A stretch of 64,000 nucleotides of DNA from Myxococcales bacterium. Its GTDB lineage: Bacteria; Myxococcota_A; Polyangia; Palsa-1104. The position numbers were made by a program, and so were the translations under genes. Every line of letters begins with the position of its first letter. Within the stretch, counting starts at the first letter, position 1. The stretch lies in contig PNAM01000113.1 in assembly GCA_003170275.1 (NCBI GenBank), forward strand, positions 19,083-83,082. Direction: 5' to 3'. Positions 45,157-54,478 of this stretch are shown one piece after another. The notes under the pieces were generated by a model that was not told where the DNA came from, made no database searches, and was given only the letters and a program-made list of their open reading frames with translations.

Positions 45157-45591
45157 ATGAGTCAGTTCACCCCGCTCAGCGCGCTCGCAGGCGGCGCCCT
45201 GATCGCGCTCGGCCTGAGCGGCATGCTGCTCGGCACCGGCCGCATCGCCGGCATCAGCGGCGTGTTCTCCGGCGTGCTGCGCGGCGCGCGCTGCGACTTT
45301 CTGTGGCGCGTGATGTTCGTGGCCGGCATGTTGGCCGGCGGCGTCGTGCTCTCGCGGCTGCGCCCCGATTGGTTCGACCGCGACGTGCCGCCCTACCCGC
45401 TCGCGCTCACCGCGCTGGCCGGCGTGCTGATCGGCGTCGGCACGCGCATGTCGAACGGCTGCACCAGCGGTCACGGGCTGTGCGGCAACAGCCGGCTGTC
45501 GCGCCGCTCGATCGTCGCCACCCTCACGTTCATGGCCACCGGCATCGCCACCAGCGTGGCGGCCCACCACTTCATGGGAAAGACGCACTGA
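45157..45591 (+). CDS. YeeE/YedE family transporter, first half
   Basis: The 144-residue membrane protein has four or five hydrophobic helices and the signature SNGCTSGHGLCG with the conserved cysteines that relay sulfur compounds in YeeE/TsuA transporters. E. coli YeeE imports thiosulfate as one chain of about 350 residues; here the function is split over two genes. It overlaps the next start (TGATG). Confidence 0.88.
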   Translation: MSQFTPLSALAGGALIALGLSGMLLGTGRIAGISGVFSGVLRGARCDFLWRVMFVAGMLAGGVVLSRLRPDWFDRDVPPYPLALTALAGVLIGVGTRMSNGCTSGHGLCGNSRLSRRSIVATLTFMATGIATSVAAHHFMGKTH

Positions 45592-46073
45592 TGCGCTGGT
45601 TGTGGTCGTTCGCTTGCGGCCTGGTGTTCTCCGCCGGCATCTGTGTCTCGGGAATGGTGCGACCGTCGAAGGTGCTCGCCTTCCTCGACGTGACCGGCGA
45701 CTGGGACCCGTCGCTCATGTTCGTGATGGGCAGCGCGATCGTGGTCTACGCGATCGCCTGGCGGCTGGCGCGCGCGCGCACCACGCCGTGGCTCGGCGGC
45801 GCCTTTCCCGCCCCGGCGCCGAAGACGCTCGATGCGCGCCTGATCGGCGGCGCGGCGCTGTTCGGCGTCGGCTGGGGCTTGAGCGGCCTGTGCCCCGGGC
45901 CGATGATCATCTCGACCGTCACCATGCGCTACTCGCTGGTCGCGCTGGCCGGCACGATCGTTGGCATGTACGCCTACATGCTCGTCGACCCCAAGTACGG
46001 CCGCGTCGACGAAGCTAGCGCCGCCCCGCCGCCCCCAGGTCCGGCGGATTCTGCCGGCGCTCCAGGTGCGTGA
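45591..46073 (+). CDS. YeeE/YedE family transporter, second half (DUF6691-like)
   Basis: The 160-residue protein has four hydrophobic helices and the motifs FSAGICVSGMVRPSKVLAFL and GLSGLCPGPMI, the second cysteine-bearing half of the YeeE/YedE fold. It would pair with the preceding gene product to move thiosulfate or another small sulfur species across the inner membrane. Its last 59 bases overlap the convergent HEAT lipoprotein gene and encode a Pro/Ala-rich tail. Confidence 0.87.
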   Translation: MRWLWSFACGLVFSAGICVSGMVRPSKVLAFLDVTGDWDPSLMFVMGSAIVVYAIAWRLARARTTPWLGGAFPAPAPKTLDARLIGGAALFGVGWGLSGLCPGPMIISTVTMRYSLVALAGTIVGMYAYMLVDPKYGRVDEASAAPPPPGPADSAGAPGA

Positions 46074-46923
46074 GCGCCTGTTTGGCGAGATCGCGGATCT
46101 CGACCGAGTCGTGGCCCGACGCGACGAACTCCAGGTACGAGCGCGCCTCGTCGCCGCCGATCGCCGCCAGCGCGTCGAGCACCTTCGGTAGATCCGACAG
46201 ATCGCGGAAGCGCGCCACCTCGGTGAGCGGCCGCACCGCGCGCTTGTCGCCGATCTCCTGCAGCGCGCCGATCGCGCGGTCGCGCGTGTCGTGGTCCTCG
46301 CTCTTGAGCAGCTTGACCAGCGACGGCACCGCCGCCGGCTCCTTGCGCTCGCCCGCCGCGCGCATCGCCTCCTCGCGCAGATCCTCGTCGGCGCCGTCGA
46401 GCGCGGCGACCAGCGCGCTCGCGTCGCCCGAGGCCAGGCGCACGCGCGCGCCCACGCCCTTGACCACGTCTTCGACCGCGCGCAGCGTATGCGCGCGCCA
46501 CGCCACCTGCGCATCGCCGCGCTTGCCCACCTCGTAGACGTGCTCGGCCACCGCGGTCTGCTCGAACGAGAGCGCGCCCACCTCGGCGCCGATCGGTTGC
46601 AGGCGGGCGGTCACCAGCGCGCGCATCACGCCCTTCTTCGCTGCGGCGTCCTCGGCGCCTTCGGTGCGCACCTCGACGCGCAGCTTGTAGTTGCGCTTCG
46701 CGTTGCCGGTTCCACCATCGCTGACACGCAGGCCGCCGGTCTTGCCGATGGTGTCGGAGGCGCGCGCGGTCAACGCCGCCAGATCGAGCCCGACCTGATC
46801 GGGCGCGGGCGTCTTGTCGGTCACCGCGACGTCGACCACCTCGGGCGGACCCGACGCAGCCGGCGCGCTCTTCTTGCAACCCACCGCGCACACGGCGAGG
46901 AAGAGACACGCGAGACGGGGCAT
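46015..46923 (-). CDS. HEAT-repeat lipoprotein
   Basis: From the ATG at 46923 (others at 46932 and 46935) the protein has 302 residues and a lipobox (LAVCAVGC, followed by KK). Residues ~20-165 are an alpha/beta region similar in layout to the secreted protein at 1776; residues ~165-290 are three or four HEAT/PBS-type helix repeats (AVPSLVKLLKSEDHDTRDRA). It is the last gene of a minus-strand run and starts eight bases after the S26 peptidase gene. Likely a periplasmic scaffold. Confidence 0.82.
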   Translation of the reverse strand: MPRLACLFLAVCAVGCKKSAPAASGPPEVVDVAVTDKTPAPDQVGLDLAALTARASDTIGKTGGLRVSDGGTGNAKRNYKLRVEVRTEGAEDAAAKKGVMRALVTARLQPIGAEVGALSFEQTAVAEHVYEVGKRGDAQVAWRAHTLRAVEDVVKGVGARVRLASGDASALVAALDGADEDLREEAMRAAGERKEPAAVPSLVKLLKSEDHDTRDRAIGALQEIGDKRAVRPLTEVARFRDLSDLPKVLDALAAIGGDEARSYLEFVASGHDSVEIRDLAKQALTHLERRQNPPDLGAAGRR

Positions 46924-46931
46924 CGTCGACA

Positions 46932-47306
46932 TCATACGCGAAGGCGCGAACGTACGCTGCGCGCGAGCGCGTCGAGGATCGCCAGCGCCCGCGCGCGCCG
47001 GCCGGGCACGCGCCGCGGCAGCTCGGCCACCGCCAGCACGTCGCGCGCACGGCACAACCCCGCGCCCGAGCCCGGCGCGTCGCCTGCGTGCACCCAGCGC
47101 GGGCCGAGCCGCGCGATCAGGCGGTGCAGCGTGAACCCATCCGGCGAGCGGACCAGCACCACGTCGCCCAGCGCCGGCTTGCCCGCGCGCGCGGTCACCG
47201 TCGCGCCCGCCAGCACGGTCGGCGCCATCGATCCGGTGAGCACGCGCACCGAGACCGGCTTTCGCGCGTGAAGGCTCGCCTCGAGCGTCGCCGGCGCCTC
47301 GACCAC
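46932..47306 (-). CDS. S26-type signal peptidase-like protein with Ser-His centre
   Basis: The 124-residue protein starts at a GTG at 47306. S26 lies in TGSMAPT and H61 in GFTLHRLIAR, where bacterial signal peptidase I has lysine; GDAPGSG matches the downstream box. A Ser-His pair is typical of the S26B (SipW, SEC11) branch. No membrane anchor is visible, unlike usual signal peptidases. Substrates are unknown; the adjoining lipoprotein and ligase genes are candidates for a shared pathway. Confidence 0.82.
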   Translation of the reverse strand: MVEAPATLEASLHARKPVSVRVLTGSMAPTVLAGATVTARAGKPALGDVVLVRSPDGFTLHRLIARLGPRWVHAGDAPGSGAGLCRARDVLAVAELPRRVPGRRARALAILDALARSVRSRLRV

Positions 47307-47312
47307 GCGCGC

Positions 47313-47837
47313 CTACAGGCGCTTGAGCATGATCAAGAGATCGTCGCCCGGCTTGTAGAAGTCGGGCAGCCGCGCGACCACCGGGTAGGCGAGCCGCTCG
47401 TAGAACGCGTGCGCGGCGCCGTAGTTCTCCAGTTGCGAGGTCTCCACGCGCACCAGCCGCGCGCCGATCTCGCGCAGCTCCTGCTCCATGCGCTGCGTGA
47501 GCGCGCGCGCCACGCCGCAGCCGCGCGCGTCGGGGTGCGTGGCGATCCAATACAGATCCCAGGTGCCCTCGGTCATCGGCGTCGGGCCGTAGCAGATGTA
47601 CCCCGCCAGGCGGCCGTTCACCTCCGCGATCAGCGCGCGATACTCGCCGCCCGGCTCAGCGAGCGCCGCGTCGATCAGCTCGAGCGCGACCGACACCTCG
47701 TCCTTCGAGAACAGGCCGTCCTGAGCCACCAGCAGCGACAGCGCCGGCCGATCGGTCGGCTGCAGCCGCCGGATGTGGGGCGCCCGCTCCGTTGCTGCCG
47801 GCTGCGAGAGGATCGTCGAAGGTAGCTGGGTGGACAT
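47313..47837 (-). CDS. GNAT-family N-acetyltransferase
   Basis: The ATG at 47837 gives 174 residues. The acetyl-CoA binding motif A is WIATHPDARGCGVARALTQ with the R-x-x-G-x-A loop; motif B includes NYGAAHAFYERLAY. The first 182 bases overlap the end of the ATP-grasp gene in a different frame. It probably acetylates an amine made or used by that ligase (inference). Confidence 0.88.
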   Translation of the reverse strand: MSTQLPSTILSQPAATERAPHIRRLQPTDRPALSLLVAQDGLFSKDEVSVALELIDAALAEPGGEYRALIAEVNGRLAGYICYGPTPMTEGTWDLYWIATHPDARGCGVARALTQRMEQELREIGARLVRVETSQLENYGAAHAFYERLAYPVVARLPDFYKPGDDLLIMLKRL

Positions 47838-48903
47838 GATGCTCACTTTCCGCATGGCGCGCCAGCGCGGCGCGGCAGATGCGTTCGATCAGTTCTGCAT
47901 AGCCGATGCCGGCGAACGACGCGGCGCGCGAGACGCCGGCTCCGTCGGAGAGGTCACAGTTGGGATTGACGTCGATGACGTACGGCACGCCGTCGGCGCC
48001 GAGTCGCAGATCGACGCGCGCGTAATCGCGCAGCTCGAGGCACGCGAACGCCGCGCGCGCCGCCGCCTCGCACCGCGCGCGCACCGCGGCGTCGAGCGGC
48101 ATGGCCCGCACCGAGCGGGTGCCGGCGTACTCGTCCGAGCTCGCGTCCCACTTGGCGTCGTACGAGACGATGCGCGGCTTGTGCGCCGGCATGGCCGAGA
48201 AATCGATCTCGTGCATCGGCAGCACCTCGGGCGGCGCACCCGGCACGGCTACCAGCGACACGTACAGCTCGCGTCCCTCGATGTAGCGCTCGACCAGCGC
48301 GGGCTGGCGGTGCGCGCGATGCACCTCGGCCACCTGCGACTCGAGCTCGGCGCGGCTGTGCACCACCGAGTGGCGCGAGATGCCGACCGAGGCGTCCTCG
48401 CGGGTCGGCTTGACGATCAGCGGGAACGGCGGCGCCGCCTCGACGAACGCGCCCTCCTCGACGGTGATCGCCGCCGGCGTCGGCACGCCGTGAGCGACCA
48501 GGATGCGCTTGGTCAGATCCTTGCGCAGCGCCAGCCCGAGCGCTTGCGGGCCCGAGCCGCTGTAGGCGAGGCCTTGCAGATCGAGCAGCGCAGGCAGCAC
48601 CGCCTCGTGGCGCGCGTCGCCGCCGAGCGATTCGCACAGGTTGAACACCAGATCGGGCGCGCGCTCGACGAGCGTCTCGAGCGTGCGCAGCGCGGCCCGC
48701 GCACCGTCGCCGCCCGGCACCGCCAGCGTCGTGACCTCATGCCCGCGGCTGGCCAGCGCGCCGGCCACGTCCCGCGCCGCGTTCACCACATCGGCGCGCG
48801 ACGCAAACGTCGGGTCATCCGATCGACCGGCAGCGCTTCGCCCCTCTACCTCAAAATCGCAATTGTGGACGACCACGACGCGCAACCGGGACAAATGAAC
48901 CAT
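47656..48903 (-). CDS. ATP-grasp ligase, D-Ala-D-Ala ligase-like
   Basis: The 415-residue protein has the Ddl-like fold: LVFNLCESLGGD, SGSGPQALGLALRKD, ATP loop KPTREDASVGIS, and metal site VIDVNPNCDL. The catalytic tyrosine/serine triad of true Ddl is not preserved in recognisable form and the N-terminus (VVVVHNCDFE) differs, so it is a divergent amino acid or peptide ligase. The last ~65 residues are Ala/Gly/Arg-rich run-on overlapping the GNAT gene. A genuine ddl lies only 3 kb away. Confidence 0.85.
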   Translation of the reverse strand: MVHLSRLRVVVVHNCDFEVEGRSAAGRSDDPTFASRADVVNAARDVAGALASRGHEVTTLAVPGGDGARAALRTLETLVERAPDLVFNLCESLGGDARHEAVLPALLDLQGLAYSGSGPQALGLALRKDLTKRILVAHGVPTPAAITVEEGAFVEAAPPFPLIVKPTREDASVGISRHSVVHSRAELESQVAEVHRAHRQPALVERYIEGRELYVSLVAVPGAPPEVLPMHEIDFSAMPAHKPRIVSYDAKWDASSDEYAGTRSVRAMPLDAAVRARCEAAARAAFACLELRDYARVDLRLGADGVPYVIDVNPNCDLSDGAGVSRAASFAGIGYAELIERICRAALARHAESEHHVHPATFDDPLAAGSNGAGAPHPAAAADRSAGAVAAGGSGRPVLEGRGVGRARADRRGAR

Positions 48904-48958
48904 CTAGTCGCATCCCCGGCAACAACGCGCCGGTTGCAGGATGCTCATGGCCGTTATT

Positions 48959-49648
48959 CTACGGGTGCGGATCGAGAAAGCAACGTTTGAATACGTCGGC
49001 CGGCTCCTCGACGACGACCCGTCCGGTCGCGCGCGCAAAGGCGGCCGCGAACGGTAGGAGCGTCTCGACCAGCGCGATCGGCCGGCCCGCCTCGGCGCTC
49101 AACGAGGTGGCGCGCGTGCCGGCGAGGCCGCACGGGACGATCAGCTCGAAGGCGTCGAGCGCGGTCGACACGTTGAGCGCCACGCCGTGGATCGCCACCC
49201 GACGGTGGACGTGCACGCCGAACGCCGCCAGCTTGGTCCGGTCCGCGCACCACACGCCCGGGCAGTCGCGGCGAAACGCGGCCTGCACGCCATGCGCCGC
49301 AGCCACGGCGATCGCCGCCTCGGCCATCGCCTGCACGTGCGCCACGACGCCGGTCGCCAGTCGCATCACCGGATAGGCGACCAGCTGGCCGGGGCCGTGG
49401 TAGGTCACGTCGCCGCCGCGAGTCGAGCGCTGCAACGTGACGCCGCGCGCCGCCAGCGCCGCTTCGGAGGCGAGCACGTGCGCCGGCCGGGCGCCGCGGC
49501 CGAGCGTGATCACCGGGTCGTGCTCGAGGAGCAGCAGCGTCTCGGCGGCCGGATCACCGTCGAGGATGCGTCGCCGCAGCGCCTCTTGCAGCTCGGCCGC
49601 GGCCGCGTAACCGACCCGCCCCAGCCACACCACCCGCAACGGCGCCAT
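48959..49648 (-). CDS. lipB: Octanoyl-[ACP]:protein octanoyltransferase
   Basis: The ATG at 49648 gives 229 residues. The family motif RGGDVTYHGPGQLVAYPV (77-94), catalytic K139 (TKLAAFGV) and nucleophile C173 (VPCGL) are present. It transfers octanoyl groups from ACP to lipoyl domains of pyruvate dehydrogenase-type complexes. Its ATG overlaps the stop of the HARE-HTH gene by one base. No lipA is in the window. Confidence 0.95.
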   Translation of the reverse strand: MAPLRVVWLGRVGYAAAAELQEALRRRILDGDPAAETLLLLEHDPVITLGRGARPAHVLASEAALAARGVTLQRSTRGGDVTYHGPGQLVAYPVMRLATGVVAHVQAMAEAAIAVAAAHGVQAAFRRDCPGVWCADRTKLAAFGVHVHRRVAIHGVALNVSTALDAFELIVPCGLAGTRATSLSAEAGRPIALVETLLPFAAAFARATGRVVVEEPADVFKRCFLDPHP

Positions 49649-51582
49649 CAGCCTTCGGTGAGCTCGCTGAACAGCTCGAGATCGAGGTAGTCGATCGGCA
49701 GGTTCACGCGCCGCACGCCCAGCCCCTTGCTGATGCACAGCGCCGCCAGCGACTGCCCGTCGTGCACCACCACGCCGGCGCCGGCCTTGAGCTCGGCCAG
49801 CCCTTCGGCCGCCGCGCGCCCGCCGGCCAGCAGCAGCCCCTCGTCGTAGCCGCGCGCCGCCAGGCCCGCACGCAGCTCGCCGACGGCGCGGCGGTGGATC
49901 TCGGCCTCGCCCGGCCGCATCGCGATCAGCGTCTTGACGGTAGCCACGCCGAGCGCCTTCTGCCCGCCGTAGTACGCGACGCCGTCGCCGCGTCGCACCA
50001 GCTCGACGCCGCTGAACCCGAGCTTGTCGAGCAGCGCGCAGCCGAGCGCCTCGAACGCCGGCGGGCTGAGCCGCTGGACGCGCCGGCACACCGCGTGGAG
50101 CGTGGCTTCGCGCAGGCGCGCGGCCTTGTCGGCCAGCTCGCGCTCGAGCGGCACCAGCTCCTGGTCGAGCTTGCGATCGGCCAGCGCGTAATGTCCGCCA
50201 CCCAGCCCTCGCACGCGGGCGCGCAGCCCGTCGGCCTCGCGATCGCGCGCCTCGCGCACCAGGGCGGCGCGCAGCTGGCGCACCAGCTCGGGGTGGGCCA
50301 GCTTGCCGTCGACCAGGTGGCGATTGAGCGCCACGTCGGCGAGCTGCCGGACGTGCATCGGCCGCCCGTCGGAGTTGCGCAGCACCTCGAGCGCCGCCTC
50401 GATCACGCCGCCGCCCGCCGACACGGTCCTCGACGGCGCCGCCGATTGCGACTGTTGCTGCGACTGCTGTTGCGGCCGCTGCTGTGCGACGTCGCGCGCG
50501 GCCATCTGCTCGCGCGGGGGCTGCCCCTGATGCGACGGTCCTGGTCCCTGCGGACGCGCCTCGCGATCGCGCGGCTGATCGCGACCGCCCCGGCCGCGAT
50601 CGCGCCCGCCGCGACGATGCCGCGGTCGATCCTCGCCGATGCGCCGGCCCTGAATCTCCGGGCGCAGCGTACGGTCTTCTTCGCCGCGCGTCGATTCCTC
50701 GGCGCCCATCGACGGCGCCAGCAGCGGGCCGCTCGGGAGATCGAAATCCTCCGCCTCCGAGTCGCCGCCCGCCTCCTCCGCCTCGTCGCCGACGCGACCG
50801 GCAGCCGCGCCGTCGTCTTCCATCAACAGCTCCGAGTCGGGCGCCGTTGCGCGCGAAGGCCGCTCCTCGACGGCCTTGGCGACCATCTCCGCCGGCTCCG
50901 TCTCGCCATCCTCATCGTCAGTGGCCGGGAGCTCCGCGGCCGCGTCGACCGGCGCCTTGCCTGCCTTCTTCTCGCCGCCCCGACGCCCGCGTCCGCCACG
51001 GCGGCTGCGACGCCGCGCGCGCTTCTCCTCGCCGGCCTCCGGCGCACCCTTGGCGTCCGCCTTCTCGTCCGTCGCCTCGACCGGCGCTTCGTCACCAGCG
51101 GCCTCGACCGCCTCCGGCTCGACGGCCTCTTCGGTCTCCGGCTCGCCCTCCTCGCCCGCTGGCGCCGCGCCTGCCTCGAGCGGCGCGCCCGCAGCGCCAC
51201 GCTTGCCGCGTCCGCCGCGTCGCCCGCGCCGGCGCCGCCCCTTGCGCTCGCCTTCCGGCTTGCCTGGCTCGGCGTCATCGTCGCCGGCCGGCGCGGCCTT
51301 CGCCTCGCCATTGGTCGGCTCCGCCGCCTCGCCGTTGGCAGGATACGGTTGCGGCGGGTAGGCGCGCAGCCCGTAGACGCCGTCGCGCACCACGATCAGC
51401 GACGCGGTCTTGTCGGCACCCTTCTCCATCGCATCGTGGAGCCGGAGCTCCATGGTGCCCTCGGGATCGCGCCCAACCACCGACAACAAATTATGCTTGA
51501 GCGCCGACTGAGCCAACTGCTTGGTCGACAGCGGCTTGCCTTCGCGCTTCAGCACTTCAATCGCAGCTTCCAGAAAGGTCAT
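49648..51582 (-). CDS. HARE-HTH protein with RG-rich linker and Mrr-like domain
   Basis: From the ATG at 51582 the protein has 644 residues. Residues 1-75 are a HARE-HTH domain (FLEAAIEVLKREGKPLSTKQ, ending RDGVYGLR). Residues ~80-400 are disordered, with Arg/Gly-rich blocks and acidic stretches. A second HARE-HTH (VIEAALEVLRNSDGRPMHVR) follows, then a restriction-endonuclease-type (Mrr-like) domain from ~515 (LSPPAFEALGCALLDKLGF, RRGDGVAYYG, ATVKTLI, DEGLLLAGG). The catalytic Asp and Gln/Glu positions look altered, so it may bind rather than cut DNA. HARE-HTH is linked to modified-DNA recognition. Confidence 0.82.
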   Translation of the reverse strand: MTFLEAAIEVLKREGKPLSTKQLAQSALKHNLLSVVGRDPEGTMELRLHDAMEKGADKTASLIVVRDGVYGLRAYPPQPYPANGEAAEPTNGEAKAAPAGDDDAEPGKPEGERKGRRRRGRRGGRGKRGAAGAPLEAGAAPAGEEGEPETEEAVEPEAVEAAGDEAPVEATDEKADAKGAPEAGEEKRARRRSRRGGRGRRGGEKKAGKAPVDAAAELPATDDEDGETEPAEMVAKAVEERPSRATAPDSELLMEDDGAAAGRVGDEAEEAGGDSEAEDFDLPSGPLLAPSMGAEESTRGEEDRTLRPEIQGRRIGEDRPRHRRGGRDRGRGGRDQPRDREARPQGPGPSHQGQPPREQMAARDVAQQRPQQQSQQQSQSAAPSRTVSAGGGVIEAALEVLRNSDGRPMHVRQLADVALNRHLVDGKLAHPELVRQLRAALVREARDREADGLRARVRGLGGGHYALADRKLDQELVPLERELADKAARLREATLHAVCRRVQRLSPPAFEALGCALLDKLGFSGVELVRRGDGVAYYGGQKALGVATVKTLIAMRPGEAEIHRRAVGELRAGLAARGYDEGLLLAGGRAAAEGLAELKAGAGVVVHDGQSLAALCISKGLGVRRVNLPIDYLDLELFSELTEG

Positions 51583-51760
51583 GTCGGGCCCTGTGTTACC
51601 ACACCCGGCAAAAAATTTGCGGGCTCCATCCACCGCCTGTACTGATGAACAGACACAGTCGGCGTGTCAGCGACGACTCGGCAGCCCGGATCGGCCGGCG
51701 CCGCGCGGCGATCCGACCGGCACGGAGCTTGAGATGCCTTGGCACCCAGGAGCTAAGACC

Positions 51761-52789
51761 ATGTGGATCGGGCGGCGGATCGGTGTGCTGATGGGCGGGC
51801 TGTCGAGCGAGCGGGAGCTGTCGCTCAAGACCGGCGACGCGGTCCACGCCGCGCTGGTCGAGCGCGGACACGAGGCGGTCAAGGTGTTCGTCGACCGCGA
51901 TCTCGATCTGGTGCTGCGCGCGCAGCGCATCGACATCGCGTTTCTGGCCCTGCACGGGCGCTACGGCGAGGACGGCTGCGTTCAGGGGCTGCTCGAGCTC
52001 CTGGGCATCCCCTATACCGGATCGAGCGTGCTCGCCTCGGCGCTGGCGATGGACAAGCTCAAGGCCAAGGAGCTGTTCCGCCTGCACAACCTGCCTACAC
52101 CCTCCTACTATGTGCATCGCCGCGGTGAGGGTCCGGCGGTGGAGCAGCACGGCACGTTCGGCTATCCGGCGGTGGTCAAGCCGCGCGCCGAAGGATCGTC
52201 GCTCGGCGTGCGTCACGTCGGTTCCGAGGACGAGCTCGCCGCCGCCGTCGAGGACGCGCTGCGCTTCGACGACGACGCGCTGGTCGAGCGCTACGTCGAC
52301 GGCGTGGAGCTGCACGTGGCGCTGCTCGGCCAGTCGGACGGCGTGCGCGCGATCGGCGCGATCGAGGTCTCTCCTCACGGCGACAGCCGCCGCGCCGGCG
52401 CGATCTTCGACTTCGCGTCGCGGCACGGCAAGAAGAACGCCGCCCAGCTCTACGCGCCGCCGCGCTTGTCGGCCGAGCGCCTGCGCGGCGCGATCACGCT
52501 CGCCGAGCGCGCCGCCTGTGCGCTGGAGTGCTCGGGGCTGGTCGAGGTCGACGTGGTGATCTCCGACCGCGGCAACGAATACGTCCTCGAGGTGGACACG
52601 CTGCCGTCGCTGTCGCCGGCCAGCCTGTTGCCCAAGATCGCGCACGCGGCCGGCATCGAGTTCACGCAGCTGATCGAGCAGGTGCTGTTCGAGGCGCGCG
52701 TGCACGGCGGCGGCCGGCAAGGCGCCAGCCGGGTGCGGCGCGCGCACGAGGTTGGGCCCGCGCGGCAGCTCCCGTCGGAGCCTCACTAG
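51761..52789 (+). CDS. ddl: D-alanine-D-alanine ligase
   Basis: The ATG at 51761 (CAGGAG about 10 bases upstream) gives 342 residues. LMGGLSSERELSL, LHGRYGEDGCVQG, IPYTGSSVLASALAMDK and the ATP loop KPRAEGSSLGV are typical of Ddl. The metal-binding motif, usually EVNTLPG, reads EVDTLPS, an Asn to Asp change. It joins two D-alanines for peptidoglycan. The C-terminal ~25 residues are Arg/Gly-rich. The transglycosylase gene begins three bases after its stop. Confidence 0.92.
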   Translation: MWIGRRIGVLMGGLSSERELSLKTGDAVHAALVERGHEAVKVFVDRDLDLVLRAQRIDIAFLALHGRYGEDGCVQGLLELLGIPYTGSSVLASALAMDKLKAKELFRLHNLPTPSYYVHRRGEGPAVEQHGTFGYPAVVKPRAEGSSLGVRHVGSEDELAAAVEDALRFDDDALVERYVDGVELHVALLGQSDGVRAIGAIEVSPHGDSRRAGAIFDFASRHGKKNAAQLYAPPRLSAERLRGAITLAERAACALECSGLVEVDVVISDRGNEYVLEVDTLPSLSPASLLPKIAHAAGIEFTQLIEQVLFEARVHGGGRQGASRVRRAHEVGPARQLPSEPH

Positions 52790-52791
52790 TC

Positions 52792-54478
52792 GTGCGCACG
52801 GTCCTCGCCGCGGCGCTGCTGACCGCCGGCGTGGTCTTGACCGCGGGCGCCTATCGCACCGCGCGCACCCCGCTCGCCGAACCGCTCGCGCGCGCCACCG
52901 AGCGCGCCCTCTCGCTGCCCGCCGGCGTGGTGACCATCGCCGACGCGCACCTCGAGCTGCCCGCTTCGTTGCGCATCCACGACGCGCGCATCGGCCCCTT
53001 CCGCATCGGCGATCTGGCGCTGGCCATCGATCCGGTCGCGGTGCTCTACGGCGAAGGTCGCCTGCGTCACGGCCGCATCACGCTGCACGACGTATGCTTG
53101 CCGCACCTGTCGGCCGGCGAGATCGGGCTCGAGATCGAGTCGGGACGCCTGGAGCGATTCGCCTTCGCGTCGACGAGCCTCGACGCGGGCGGGCGCACGC
53201 TCACGTCGCTGACCGGCACCGCCGCACGGCTGTCGTCGGGCGAGGGCCAGGGCTGGCGGCTGCGCGCGGCGCGGCCCGGGCTGGTGGTGAGCGGCCGGTT
53301 CGCCGCCGGCGAGCTCGAAGGACGCGCCGAGCTCGATCACCTGTCGCTCGCCTGGCTCGACGGCCCCGATCGCCGCGCGCTCGAGCACGCGCACGCCAGC
53401 GGCATCCTGGCGGTGCGCGCCGGCCCCGACGGCATCTGGACGCGCGGGCAGCTCACGCTCGCCGAGCTGACCCTCGATCATCCGGCGATCGCGCGCCGCC
53501 CGGTCGGCCCGCTGACCGTCTCGCTCGACGGCGACGCGCGCTTCGCCGAAGGCACGTTGACCATCGAGAAGCTGGACGTCACCGAAGGTCCGATCGCGAT
53601 CACCCTCACCGGCGTCGCGTCGCTCGGCGGCTTCGACGTCGAGGCCGAGCTCGGGCGCATCGGCTGCGCGCGCCTGCTCGAGGCGCTCCCGCGCGATCTG
53701 GTGCCGGCGCTCGATGGCCTCACCCTCGACGGCAAGCTGGCGGTGCGCGCGCGCATCGAAGGCGCGCTCGATCGGCTCGCCGAGCTGCGCCTGGGCGTCG
53801 AGCTCGACAACGGCTGCCGGGTGGCCGGCGATCCGCCGCTCGCCGACGCACACTCGCTGGCCATCGGCGCCGGCCCGGTCGTCCTGCGCGCGCTCGACGC
53901 GAGCGGCGCGCCGCGCCCGTTCCTGCTCGGCTCGGCCAACCCCGCCTTCCGCAACCTCTCGTCGCTCAAGCCCGAGCTCTTGCGCGCGTTCCTCGCCTCC
54001 GAGGACGGGCGCTTCTTCCAGCACCACGGCTTCGATCTCGAGATGATCCGCCGCGCGCTCGCCGCCGATCTGGGCCTCGGGCGCTTCGACCGCGGCGCGT
54101 CGACCATCTCGCAACAGACAGTCAAGAACCTGTTCCTCTCGGGCGAGCGCACCGCCGCGCGCAAGCTCGAGGAGCTGGTGCTCACCTGGCGCCTGGAGCA
54201 GCTGGTGCCCAAGCGCCGCATCCTCGAGCTGTACCTGAACCTGGCCGAGCTCGGGCCCGGCGTGTACGGCGTCGGCGAAGCGGCCGAGCGCTACTTCGGC
54301 AAGGAGATCGAAGAGGTCTCCGCCGACGAGGCCGCGCAGCTCGCCGCCCTGCTCCCCGCCCCACGCCGCGGCATGGACCCCGCCTGGCACAAGCGCTACG
54401 AAGCGCTGATCGCGCGCCTGCCGTCGGAGAAGGTGACCATCCCCGAAGCCGGCGACGGTCCTGCGGCTTCGGTCAAGC

